A stretch of DNA of 35,948 nt from Ignavibacteriota bacterium (GCA_026390735.1 JAPLFJ010000068.1:1-35948), one strand, 5' to 3'; counted from the stretch's first letter, positions 15,923 through 22,689 are shown. Program-made: numbers and translations. Notes: a model not told the origin generated them from the letters alone.

Positions 15923-16090
15923 CTTATAATGAATAGGGCCAAATTCATTTTTCTGCTTCAGGCATTCATTTGATTTTGCATTTTATAACTGGTTGCTTAA
16001 AGATTAAGCAAGTTTATTTAATTTAGTTTTGGGATTAGCGCTCCTGAAGAAACATACATCCTTACAAAACCGGGGAGAGGAAATCACTTT

Positions 16091-16255
16091 ATGTATGATG
16101 ACGAAAGCAAGGCGGGTATAAGAATATATACCTTAGTTTTTGTAATAGTGTTAGTATCATTTATCGGGTTTATAATATACAGGGGCATTGGAGATAAAGA
16201 TACGGGCAGCAACAATAAACATCAGACACGGTCACAGATTAAATCACAGAATTAG
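16091..16255 (+). CDS. 54-residue single-pass membrane protein
   Basis: ATG at 16091 is preceded by the purine-rich ribosome site GGGGAGAGGAAA. The product starts MYDDESKAGIRIY and has one hydrophobic helix (about residues 13-30, YTLVFVIVLVSFIGFIIY). A hydrophilic basic tail rich in Gln, Asn and Lys follows. A consensus sigma-54 promoter stands ~170 nt upstream and a hairpin terminator downstream (16438-16466), so it probably forms its own transcription unit. A perfect 7-bp hairpin (TTGCTTA…TAAGCAA, about 15991) lies in the leader. No family recognised. The regulated small-membrane-protein setting parallels the micropeptides at 16.6 and 21.6-22.2 kb, but the sequences are not similar. Confidence 0.6.
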   Translation: MYDDESKAGIRIYTLVFVIVLVSFIGFIIYRGIGDKDTGSNNKHQTRSQIKSQN

Positions 16256-16261
16256 ACAGGC

Positions 16262-16412
16262 GCGAGTGAAAACGTGCATACGCCGAGACTGTGCAAAGAA
16301 ATAGAAAAGAATGGGACGCTGATAAAAGACGATTAGAACTGATTTACACTGATTAAAAGATTTTTCAGGGTTAGAAATAAGAAAAGATTCTTCTTGTTTA
16401 CCAGTGTATATA
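16262..16412 (+). repeat. Mosaic word-repeat block 2
   Basis: Short non-coding block with the modules GAGTGAAAACGTGCA, 'GATTTACACTGATTAAAAGA', TTTTTCAGGGTTAGA and TTGTTTACCAGTGTAT, shared with blocks at 13.0, 23.8 and 26.8 kb. Confidence 0.6.
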
Positions 16413-16437
16413 TCTTATTAAGAAACGATTTTACAGG

Positions 16438-16466
16438 AAGGGCTTACTAAACGTCAGCCCTTTTTA
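16438..16466 (+). terminator. Rho-independent terminator
   Basis: AAGGGCT (16438-16444) pairs with AGCCCTT (16456-16462), followed by TTTTT. Plus-strand orientation; it would end the transcript of the 54-residue membrane protein. Confidence 0.7.
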
Positions 16467-16500
16467 TATTTATAACTTAATGGCATTGCTGTATAATATG

Positions 16501-16531
16501 AAAAAGCCGGGAGCATAGCTTCCGGCTTTTT
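16501..16531. terminator. Bidirectional terminator after the solo micropeptide
   Basis: AAAAAGCCGGGAGC-ATA-GCTTCCGGCTTTTT, a 14-bp stem (one G-T pair) with A- and T-runs on both sides. It is closely related to the hairpins at 20219-20245 and 21513-21548. Confidence 0.85.
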
Positions 16532-16558
16532 GTTTATAAGATATATATTGGGTATGTT

Positions 16559-16657
16559 TTATCTGGCGATAAATCCGACTACAAGCATACCTATGACGAC
16601 AGAAATACCAACTAGAAAACTGAAGTCTGCGCCTGTGAATGATTTAAGATTTTTCAT
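16559..16657 (-). CDS. Solo FTGAD membrane micropeptide, 32 aa
   Basis: ATG at 16657 to TAA at 16559 encodes MKNLKSFTGADFSFLVGI and then a hydrophobic helix ending VGFIAR. It is a diverged homologue of the five tandem peptides at 21568-22244: identical length, MK-x-(I/L)-K-x-FTG-(A/T)-D-(I/F)-SF start, Gly at 17, GFI near the end and a final basic residue. The conserved layout is a short basic cytosolic N-terminus, an FTGAD motif at the membrane boundary and one ~20-residue transmembrane helix. A -24/-12-like promoter lies 61 nt upstream of the ATG, the same distance as at the array, and a terminator follows. The coding call rests on cross-locus conservation; the function is unknown. Confidence 0.8.
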   Translation of the reverse strand: MKNLKSFTGADFSFLVGISVVIGMLVVGFIAR

Positions 16658-16703
16658 TTTTTTATTTTTAATGTTTATAAATTTCAATTATACTGTTTAT
16701 ATA

Positions 16704-16718
16704 TCAATTTCCGTGCCA
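16704..16718 (-). promoter_or_regulatory. Sigma-54-like promoter of the solo micropeptide
   Basis: The minus strand reads TGGCAC-GGAAA-TTGA. It continues into TATATAAACAGTATAAT, closely matching the promoter at 22291-22305. The -12 GC doublet is GA in both. Distance from the first T to the ATG is 61 nt in both. Only a GTCTCA half-site (16736-16741) is seen upstream. Confidence 0.6.
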
Positions 16719-16828
16719 TAGTTTTATGTGCGTTCGTCTCAAATAATGGGCTTTTAAGTGCACATTTACCGTTTATAAAAAGTATTTAGACTATTATAGA
16801 TGTATGAAGACTATGTTTTCTTAAGAGC

Positions 16829-17243
16829 GGTGACAAGGTAACAGGGTGAAAAAGTAACAGGGTGAAAAAGTGACAAAGTGAAAAAGTAACAGGGTGACAA
16901 AGTAACAGGGTGAAAAAGTGAAAAAGTAACAGGGTGAAAAAGTGAAAAAGTAACAGGGTGAAAAAGTGAAAAAGTAACAGGGTGACAAAGTAACAGGGTG
17001 ACAAAGTAACAGGGTGACAAAGTAACAGGGTGACAAAGTAACAGGGTGACAAAGTAACAGGGTGACAAAGTAACAGGGTGACAAAGTAACAGGGAGACAA
17101 AGTAACAAGGTGAAAAAGTAACAGGGACAGGGTGAAAAAGTGACAAAGTGAAAAAGTAACAGGGTGACAAAGTAACAGGGTGACAAAGTAACAGGGTGAC
17201 AAAGTGACGAGGTGACAAAGTGACAAGGTAAGGAAGTGAGGGA
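16829..17243 (+). repeat. Octanucleotide minisatellite (about 50 units)
   Basis: Tandem 8-bp words of the type (A/G)(A/G)(A/G)GT(G/A)AC, mostly alternating AAAGTAAC and AGGGTGAC to give a 16-bp period. Because 8 is not a multiple of 3, all three minus-strand frames stay open with 8-residue periodicity (SPCYFVTL…); these are not genes. It lies between the solo micropeptide promoter and the T9SS cargo gene at 17333. Confidence 0.95.
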
Positions 17244-17332
17244 CAAAATTGGTATGAATTAATCAATTTCAGATGAACCATTTAACTATCAATTTGTTTT
17301 ATTGAAAAGGGGGCAAAACTAAATCACACACT

Positions 17333-20110
17333 ATGAAAAACAACAAACTCACTGTTCTGGCAGTAACATTATTAATTGCTGTATCTTCAATAATAATGTT
17401 TACGGCTTCCAAAAACAGCAACTCACAACTTTCAGAAAAAGAAACAGAAAAATCTTACAGTACAGGCGACAAAGACGACCCGCGGGCACGTCTTGAGCAG
17501 GAATTCAAAATGTTAAGGGATATAAAGACTAACAGGATTCCCGATAACATTTTTAACCTTGAGCAGGACTTTGCGTCGAGATTACCAAAGGCAACTGACA
17601 GGGATAATCCTAATTCACTTACGTGGACTGAAAGAGGTCCTAACAACGTTGGCGGAAGAACAAGAGCACTTGCGTGCGACGTCAGCAATCCAAACATTAT
17701 CATTGCGGGCAGTATTACAGGAGGAATATGGAGAACTGCAAATACGGGAGGCAGCTGGACACAAACGACAACAAGTTCACAACTGCATTCTGCAACCTGT
17801 ATTGCGCAGGACAGAAGAACAGGCAATACAACAAACTGGTATGCAGGAACGGGTGAATGGACAGGAAATTCAGCAGGACAACCCGGAAGCGGTATGGCAT
17901 TTACAGGCAACGGTGTTTATAAATCCGGCAATAACGGATTAAGCTGGACACTGCTTCCATCAACATCAGGAATACCACCTAACAATTTTACTTCGGACTG
18001 GCAGTACGTTTGGAATTTGGCTACAGACGTTTCGAACACATCAGAGGAAGAAGTATACGCAGCAACAGTTGGCTCCTTATACAGAAGTTCAAACGGCGGC
18101 ACAAACTGGACACAGGTACTGGGTTCTTCCACAAACAGGTCTGAGTATACGGACGTTGCAGTTAATCCGAACGGAGTTGTTTATGCAGCAGGAAGTTTTA
18201 ATGCGGCAGGTCCGATGAACGGAATCAGAAGGTCAACAGACGGAATAAATTTTACAGACATAACACCGACTTCAGGTTTTCCTCCGAATTACGGAAGAAT
18301 AGTACTTGCACTTGCACCTTCAAACCCTAATGTGGTTTACGTTGCAGTTCAGGGAGTACTGAACGGATTTCCGAATTCAGTTAACGGACATATGCTATTC
18401 AAATATACATACGTAAGCGGTAACGGAACAGGGACAGGCGGCATCTGGGAAAGCAGAGGAGCAAATTTACCTCAGGCAGGACAGAACAATTACGGAACAT
18501 TTAATGAGCCATTCGATTCACAGGGCGGATATGATTTATTTATGAGCGTAAAACCTGACAATGAAAATTTCTTAATAGTTAATGCTGTGAATATGTATGT
18601 ATCAACAGACGGCTTTGCGACTACAGGTAATGCGAGAAGAGTAGCCGGTTATCAACCAACACAGGAAAACGGAACATATCCAAATCATCATCCGGATATA
18701 CATTCGGGATTTTTCAGACCGGGAAATAATGTAGAATTCTTTTCAGGTCACGATGGCGGAATATCGAGGACGAGTGATATTACTGCAAACATTAATACAA
18801 GTAATCCGGTTGATTGGCAGTTACTTAACAATGGTTATAACGTAACACAGTTTTACGGAATATCGATTGCACCCGAAGCGGGAAACAACAGACTTGCAGG
18901 CGGTTATCAGGATAACGGAAGTTATATGACGACGTCATCATCACTTTCAACGCCGTGGTCTGCAATAAACAGCGGTGACGGCGGGTTCTGTGCAATACCT
19001 CCTGCAGGAGACGACAGGATTTATTCATCTTCACAAAACGGAGAACTTCAGAGAACAAATTTTGACCAGTCGAATTATTCGACATTAAAACCAACGGGTT
19101 CAACGAATCCTCAGTTCATTAATCCGTTGGTACTGGACAAAAATAATTCTTCATTGTTATATTTCGGAGGAGGCAACACAGCAACAACTACAGGTATATG
19201 GAGAAACAATAATGTACAAAACGGAACAAATACTGTTGGATGGACTTATTTAGCGGGAACGGATTTTGGTTCGACTTCTGCTAAAGTGAGTACTATAGGA
19301 ATATCAAGAGCGAACAATCCGAATGTGGTTTATTACGGTTCAGATGAAGGACACATAAGAAGGATTACGAATGCAAACGGATCATATACAGTAAGTGGAA
19401 ATCTGAACACAGGCCTGCCTGCAGGATATGTTTCGTGTATTGCAGTTGACCCTTCAAATTCGGACTTTGCACTGGCAGTATTCAGTAACTACAACATGCA
19501 AAGTTTATGGTACACAAACAACGGCGGAACGAACTGGACGGCCGTGGAAGGAAACCTTTCAGGTGTAAACGGACCATCAGTAAGATGGGCTGAAATATTT
19601 TACATAAACAATACGATGCAGACAATGCTCAGCACATCTACCGGAATGTATTTCACGAGCGTGTTAAACGGCAACAGCACAGTCTGGACACAACAGGCAG
19701 TTTCAACAATCGGAAATGTGGTTTGCGTACAGACAGATTTCCGTCCGGCAGACAACACTCTCGTAGTGGCAACACACGGCAGAGGTTCATTTCAGACAGT
19801 CATAACAGAGCCGATATCAGTCGGACAGATTTCAAGCGAAGTACCATCTTCATACTCACTGAAGCAGAACTATCCGAACCCGTTTAACAGCAGTTCAAAT
19901 TTAAAATTTGAAATTGCAAATTTGGGGGATGTAAAACTTGTTGTTTATGATATTCTGGGTAAAACAGTACAAACGCTTGTGAATGAAAGACTTCAACCGG
20001 GCACTTATGAAGTAAGGTTTGACGGAAGTACGCTGAACAGCGGAGTTTACTTCTACAGACTGCAGAGCGGAAACTTTACAGAAACAAAAAGAATGCTGAT
20101 GATTAAATAG
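17333..20110 (+). CDS. Secreted BNR/sortilin-like repeat protein with T9SS sorting domain, 925 aa
   Basis: A signal peptide (~1-25, TVLAVTLLIAVSSIIMFTAS) and a propeptide-like charged region come first. A large beta-propeller array follows with BNR/Asp-box-type motifs: NTGGSWTQT, NNGLSWTLL, SNGGTNWTQV and NNGGTNWTAVEG. This architecture resembles VPS10/sortilin-type or exo-alpha-sialidase-like propellers. Residues ~841-925 are a T9SS type A sorting domain (YSLKQNYPNPFN…, VVYDILGK, SGVYFYRLQSG, ending KRMLMIK). The protein is therefore exported by Sec, crosses the outer membrane by the type IX system and is released or anchored after removal of the tail. The ligand or substrate is unknown. An octamer minisatellite lies upstream; a hairpin and a strong terminator lie downstream. 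Confidence 0.9.
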   Translation: MKNNKLTVLAVTLLIAVSSIIMFTASKNSNSQLSEKETEKSYSTGDKDDPRARLEQEFKMLRDIKTNRIPDNIFNLEQDFASRLPKATDRDNPNSLTWTERGPNNVGGRTRALACDVSNPNIIIAGSITGGIWRTANTGGSWTQTTTSSQLHSATCIAQDRRTGNTTNWYAGTGEWTGNSAGQPGSGMAFTGNGVYKSGNNGLSWTLLPSTSGIPPNNFTSDWQYVWNLATDVSNTSEEEVYAATVGSLYRSSNGGTNWTQVLGSSTNRSEYTDVAVNPNGVVYAAGSFNAAGPMNGIRRSTDGINFTDITPTSGFPPNYGRIVLALAPSNPNVVYVAVQGVLNGFPNSVNGHMLFKYTYVSGNGTGTGGIWESRGANLPQAGQNNYGTFNEPFDSQGGYDLFMSVKPDNENFLIVNAVNMYVSTDGFATTGNARRVAGYQPTQENGTYPNHHPDIHSGFFRPGNNVEFFSGHDGGISRTSDITANINTSNPVDWQLLNNGYNVTQFYGISIAPEAGNNRLAGGYQDNGSYMTTSSSLSTPWSAINSGDGGFCAIPPAGDDRIYSSSQNGELQRTNFDQSNYSTLKPTGSTNPQFINPLVLDKNNSSLLYFGGGNTATTTGIWRNNNVQNGTNTVGWTYLAGTDFGSTSAKVSTIGISRANNPNVVYYGSDEGHIRRITNANGSYTVSGNLNTGLPAGYVSCIAVDPSNSDFALAVFSNYNMQSLWYTNNGGTNWTAVEGNLSGVNGPSVRWAEIFYINNTMQTMLSTSTGMYFTSVLNGNSTVWTQQAVSTIGNVVCVQTDFRPADNTLVVATHGRGSFQTVITEPISVGQISSEVPSSYSLKQNYPNPFNSSSNLKFEIANLGDVKLVVYDILGKTVQTLVNERLQPGTYEVRFDGSTLNSGVYFYRLQSGNFTETKRMLMIK

Positions 20111-20143
20111 CTAAAGCTAGTTAATCAGGGGGCACCCTCTGGG

Positions 20144-20176
20144 TCAATCCTCGATTGCGAAGCATATCGGGATTGA
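20144..20176. other. Imperfect hairpin downstream of the T9SS gene
   Basis: TCAATCC(T)CGAT pairs with ATCG(G)GATTGA around a ~10-nt loop. There is no T-run. The flanking GATGATTAAATAG repeats the 3' end of the coding region, suggesting a small local duplication. Confidence 0.45.
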
Positions 20177-20218
20177 TGATTAAATAGGGATGTAATAAAA
20201 GATATTTATAATAAAAGA

Positions 20219-20245
20219 GCCGGAAGTACTATGCTTCCGGCTTTT
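20219..20245. terminator. Bidirectional terminator between convergent genes
   Basis: GCCGGAAG-TACTATG-CTTCCGGC followed by TTTT, preceded by AAAAGA. It serves the plus-strand T9SS gene and the minus-strand rubrerythrin gene. Same stem sequence as the terminators at 16501 and 21513. Confidence 0.85.
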
Positions 20246-20276
20246 GTTATATAATACAAAAAGATTTAACTTTAAC

Positions 20277-20930
20277 TTAGATTTTCACCCAAGGTTCTTT
20301 TTCATTTTTACAGATAGTACATTTCTTTATGTCGGCTTCGTTTGTAACAGTGTTTCCGCATACAGGACAGACCCAGTAAGCTGATGGAAGTTTATCGACT
20401 GTTTTACCGTCGAGTGCTTTGAGTGCATCTTCGTAGAATACTTTATGTTTAGCTTCCGTACGCATTGCAAAGTCGAATGACTTTGAAGCATCTTTTCCTG
20501 TTTCTCCCATTGAGTCTGAGAGTTTTTTGAATTCAGGATACATATTTATTGCCTCGTGTGTTTCGCCTTTGATAGCGTCCTCAAGGTTTTCCTTTGTGGT
20601 TTTAACAGTGAACTCAGGTTTTACTTCAGGAGCTTTCTCACCGAGTTTTTCGAGAACGGCTTTATGGTTCTTTACATGAAATGCTTCTGATTTAGAAGCT
20701 GCTTCAAATAGCTTAGCGATGTTATCGAAACCTTCTTCTTTTGCTTTTCTGGAATAGGCTTCATACTTAGCGCTTGCTGTTGATTCGCCAGTAAAGGCAT
20801 CTTTCAAGTGCTGAACGAGTTTCTGTTTATCTGCATCAGAAACTTTTGGTGTTTCTTCTTTCTTGCCGCAACCTGCGATGACGGCAAATATTAATAAGAA
20901 AGAAAACAAATAAATTAATCGTGACTGCAT
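20277..20930 (-). CDS. Exported rubrerythrin lipoprotein, 217 aa
   Basis: Rubrerythrins are non-haem di-iron peroxidases that reduce H2O2, with electrons passing through a rubredoxin site. The ferritin-like di-iron ligands are visible: E49, E82-x2-H85 (SEAFH), E123/E126 (GETHEA) and E159-x2-H162 (TEAKH). The C-terminal rubredoxin-like knuckles are C188-x2-C191 and C204-x2-C207. The N-terminus is unusual: a lipoprotein signal (LIYLFSFLLIFAVIAGC, lipobox Cys 21) places this normally cytosolic enzyme in the periplasm. A strong Shine-Dalgarno (GGAGG, 5 nt spacing) supports the start. It lies 42 nt downstream of a haem-binding protein gene on the same strand, which suggests a periplasmic peroxide-defence or electron-transfer pair. 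Confidence 0.93.
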   Translation of the reverse strand: MQSRLIYLFSFLLIFAVIAGCGKKEETPKVSDADKQKLVQHLKDAFTGESTASAKYEAYSRKAKEEGFDNIAKLFEAASKSEAFHVKNHKAVLEKLGEKAPEVKPEFTVKTTKENLEDAIKGETHEAINMYPEFKKLSDSMGETGKDASKSFDFAMRTEAKHKVFYEDALKALDGKTVDKLPSAYWVCPVCGNTVTNEADIKKCTICKNEKEPWVKI

Positions 20931-20972
20931 AAATCCTCCGTATATTTGATTATAAAAAGTGTTGCTTTATTA

Positions 20973-21428
20973 TTAAAGTGAATCTTTCAGGTTCTTAGCC
21001 CAGTCCAATAGCATTTTAACATCCGCATCCGACATCTTTGCCTCGGGATGCAAGGGAAGATAAATTGACATTGGCATTTCACCATCTTTAACTTCGGTGA
21101 TTATTCCGTCGAGTTTATCAATCATCCTTGATTTATCATAATCAGTCCAGACGGAAAAGTTAAGATGTTTTCTGCCGTCATTAACATCATTGTTAACAAG
21201 ATAAACGACGGGAGAAATTTTGCTGTACCACGGCCATTTAGTTCTGTATGAATGACAATCGAAGCAGGATTTTTCGAGTTTCTGAAAAACGTTATCGGGA
21301 ATCTGATGTTTGGATGTAATGAATTTTGATTTATCTTCAACGGGATTGACCGTATCGGGTTTAAAGAACTGAAGAGCAATGATAAGAACTATTACAACAA
21401 CTGCAGCTATTTTCAATATCTTTTTCAT
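20973..21428 (-). CDS. Haem-binding (Haem_bd-type) c-type cytochrome domain protein, 151 aa
   Basis: An N-terminal membrane anchor or uncleaved signal (IAAVVVIVLIIALQFF, ~8-22) is followed by one CxxCH haem site (C55, C58, H59 in SCFDCHS). Then come the characteristic WPWYSKISPVVYLVNNDV, GRKHLNFSVW and GEMPMSIYLPLHPEAKMSD blocks of the Haem_bd family. The protein would hold a covalent haem in the periplasm and probably carries electrons. It is the upstream partner of the exported rubrerythrin (gap 42 nt), so it could supply electrons to it; that link is inference. Confidence 0.9.
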   Translation of the reverse strand: MKKILKIAAVVVIVLIIALQFFKPDTVNPVEDKSKFITSKHQIPDNVFQKLEKSCFDCHSYRTKWPWYSKISPVVYLVNNDVNDGRKHLNFSVWTDYDKSRMIDKLDGIITEVKDGEMPMSIYLPLHPEAKMSDADVKMLLDWAKNLKDSL

Positions 21429-21512
21429 GTTGGGAATTTTCTACGAGCTTAGCAATTTAGTAATCAAATTGAAACAGCGTAATTAATGACGATGTTTATC
21501 TGTATTTGTAAT

Positions 21513-21548
21513 TAAAAAAAGCCGAAAGCATGGCTTCCGGCTTTTTTT
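21513..21548. terminator. Terminator at the end of the micropeptide array
   Basis: AAAAAAAGCCGAAAGC-ATG-GCTTCCGGCTTTTTTT, a long stem with one mismatch and A/T-runs on both sides. It follows the last array peptide on the minus strand and shares its stem sequence with hairpins at 16501 and 20219. Confidence 0.85.
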
Positions 21549-21567
21549 GATATACTTTAATTAATAC

Positions 21568-21666
21568 TTATTTGACTATGAATCCAGTTACCAGCAAACT
21601 TACTACCATGATTATTCCGACCATGAAACTGATATCTGCGCCTGTAAACTCTTTGATTGCTTTCAT
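21568..21666 (-). CDS. FTGAD membrane micropeptide A, 32 aa (array position 5)
   Basis: ATG 21666 to TAA 21568. It starts MKAIKEFTGADISF, followed by one hydrophobic helix ending TGFIVK. A GGGGAAAA purine run lies ~5-10 nt upstream. Against peptide C it has one amino-acid change (Ala3/Thr) but seven synonymous codon differences, the signature of protein-level selection. Last gene before the terminator. Confidence 0.85.
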   Translation of the reverse strand: MKAIKEFTGADISFMVGIIMVVSLLVTGFIVK

Positions 21667-21717
21667 TTTGTTTTCCCCTTTTACTTTTTGTGTTTTTAAA
21701 ATTGTTTAGTGATTGAT

Positions 21718-21816
21718 TTATTTAACTATGAATCCTGTTACGAGTAAACTTACTACTAAGATGATTCCGATCATGAAACTGAAGTCTGTACCTGTGAATG
21801 ATTTAATGTTTTTCAT
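21718..21816 (-). CDS. FTGAD membrane micropeptide B, 32 aa (array position 4)
   Basis: ATG 21816 to TAA 21718, preceded by AAAGGGGAAACAA. It begins MKNIKSFTGTDFSF and continues as one hydrophobic helix ending in Lys. The protein is identical to peptide D, 286 bp away, consistent with duplication of a two-gene unit. Confidence 0.85.
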   Translation of the reverse strand: MKNIKSFTGTDFSFMIGIILVVSLLVTGFIVK

Positions 21817-21859
21817 TTGTTTCCCCTTTGTGTTTTAATTTTTAATTTTAATGTTTGAT

Positions 21860-21958
21860 TTATTTAACTATGAATCCTGTTACGAGTAAACTTACTACCA
21901 TGATTATTCCGACCATGAAACTGATGTCTGCGCCTGTGAATTCTTTGATTGTTTTCAT
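21860..21958 (-). CDS. FTGAD membrane micropeptide C, 32 aa (array position 3)
   Basis: ATG 21958 to TAA 21860, with AAAGGAAAATTAAAA before it. It begins MKTIKEFTGADISF and ends TGFIVK. It is the sister of peptide A (same FMVGIIMVV helix variant). Genes recur every 142-150 bp through the array. Confidence 0.85.
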   Translation of the reverse strand: MKTIKEFTGADISFMVGIIMVVSLLVTGFIVK

Positions 21959-22003
21959 TTTTAATTTTCCTTTGTGTTTTATGTTTTTAATTTAATGTTT
22001 GTT

Positions 22004-22102
22004 TTATTTAACTATGAAGCCTGTTACGAGTAAACTTACTACTAAGATGATTCCGATCATGAAACTGAAGTCTGTACCTGTGAATGATTTAATGTTTTTC
22101 AT
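22004..22102 (-). CDS. FTGAD membrane micropeptide D, 32 aa (array position 2)
   Basis: ATG 22102 to TAA 22004, with AAAGGGGAAACAA upstream. The protein is identical to peptide B (MKNIKSFTGTDFSF…); the coding sequences differ at one synonymous base (GGC versus GGA glycine near the end). Confidence 0.85.
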   Translation of the reverse strand: MKNIKSFTGTDFSFMIGIILVVSLLVTGFIVK

Positions 22103-22145
22103 TTGTTTCCCCTTTGTGTTTTAATTTTTAATTTTAATGTTTGTG

Positions 22146-22244
22146 TTATTTAACTATGAATCCTGTTACGAGTAAACTTACTACTAAGATGATTCCGATC
22201 ATGAAACTGAAGTCTGCGCCTGTAAATTGTTTGATTGCTTTCAT
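22146..22244 (-). CDS. FTGAD membrane micropeptide E, 32 aa (first gene of the array)
   Basis: ATG 22244 to TAA 22146, preceded by AAAGGAAAATTAAAA. It begins MKAIKQFTGADFSF with the FMIGIILVV helix variant and ends TGFIVK. The -24/-12-like promoter begins 61 nt upstream of its ATG, giving a predicted leader of ~35 nt. Hydrophobic, single-pass, with Lys at 2, 5 and 32 and a conserved Asp11 at the helix start. No known family recognised. Confidence 0.85.
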   Translation of the reverse strand: MKAIKQFTGADFSFMIGIILVVSLLVTGFIVK

Positions 22245-22290
22245 TTTTAATTTTCCTTTGTTTTAAGTTTTAAATTATACTATCTGTATA

Positions 22291-22305
22291 TCAATTCCCG
22301 TGCCA
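22291..22305 (-). promoter_or_regulatory. Sigma-54-like promoter of the micropeptide array
   Basis: The minus strand reads TGGCAC-GGGAA-TTGA then TATACAGATAGTATAATTT. The -24 element is perfect; the -12 has GA for GC. The same variant and downstream sequence stand before the solo peptide at 16704-16718. Confidence 0.65.
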
Positions 22306-22356
22306 AACTTTTAGTTACGATTACAGGCTGTTTTTGCACTTTACTTAAAATTGTGA

Positions 22357-22392
22357 GTCTCAAAATGAGACAGCCATTCTCAAATTGAGAAT
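22357..22392. promoter_or_regulatory. Two palindromic activator-type sites upstream of the array promoter
   Basis: GTCTCA-AAA-TGAGAC (22357-22371) and ATTCTCAAATTGAGAAT (22376-22392), centred 59 and 79 bp upstream of the -24 element and 20 bp apart. The same sites at the same distances occur at the promoter of the 1183-residue T9SS protein. Likely enhancer-binding-protein sites. Confidence 0.7.
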
Positions 22393-22531
22393 CCGGTTAC
22401 ATGAATCTCGACGAACGAATATTACACTCGATGAACGGGAATCGTTTGTAGATTATAAAGATGTTTCATCGCAATCCCAACCGAATGTTGCGTTATTTTA
22501 TTGTTTTGGGGGTTTCGGGTAGACTCAGTTT

Positions 22532-22546
22532 GTCTCATTTTGAGAC
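22532..22546. promoter_or_regulatory. Distal palindromic activator-type site
   Basis: GTCTCA-TTT-TGAGAC, centred 234 bp upstream of the array -24 element. It also lies ~150 bp upstream of the divergent gene at 22690, which shows no -24/-12 site of its own. The rest of 22245-22689 is AT-rich without other clear features. Confidence 0.65.
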
Positions 22547-22689
22547 TGGGGAATCTGACAGATTCATTCCTTTTTAACGAATTATAATTTATGTAGATTA
22601 TTTATGTATAATAAAATATATATTTAGGTCCGGGAGGAACAATCGGGCAGTTTTACAGTTAAATAAATAACAAATTCTAATTAATTGCT

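Noticed and set aside
16530-16721. Plus-strand 63-residue ORF over the solo micropeptide
   Set aside because: Antisense to the conserved micropeptide and its promoter, with no homologous frame at the array.
16786-17281. Three long overlapping minus-strand ORFs (141-156 residues)
   Set aside because: They are translations of the octamer minisatellite in all three frames, with 8-residue periodicity and no start signals.
21568-22244. CRISPR-like regular ~145-bp tandem repeats
   Set aside because: The repeats are conserved open reading frames without unique spacers; synonymous variation shows they are genes.
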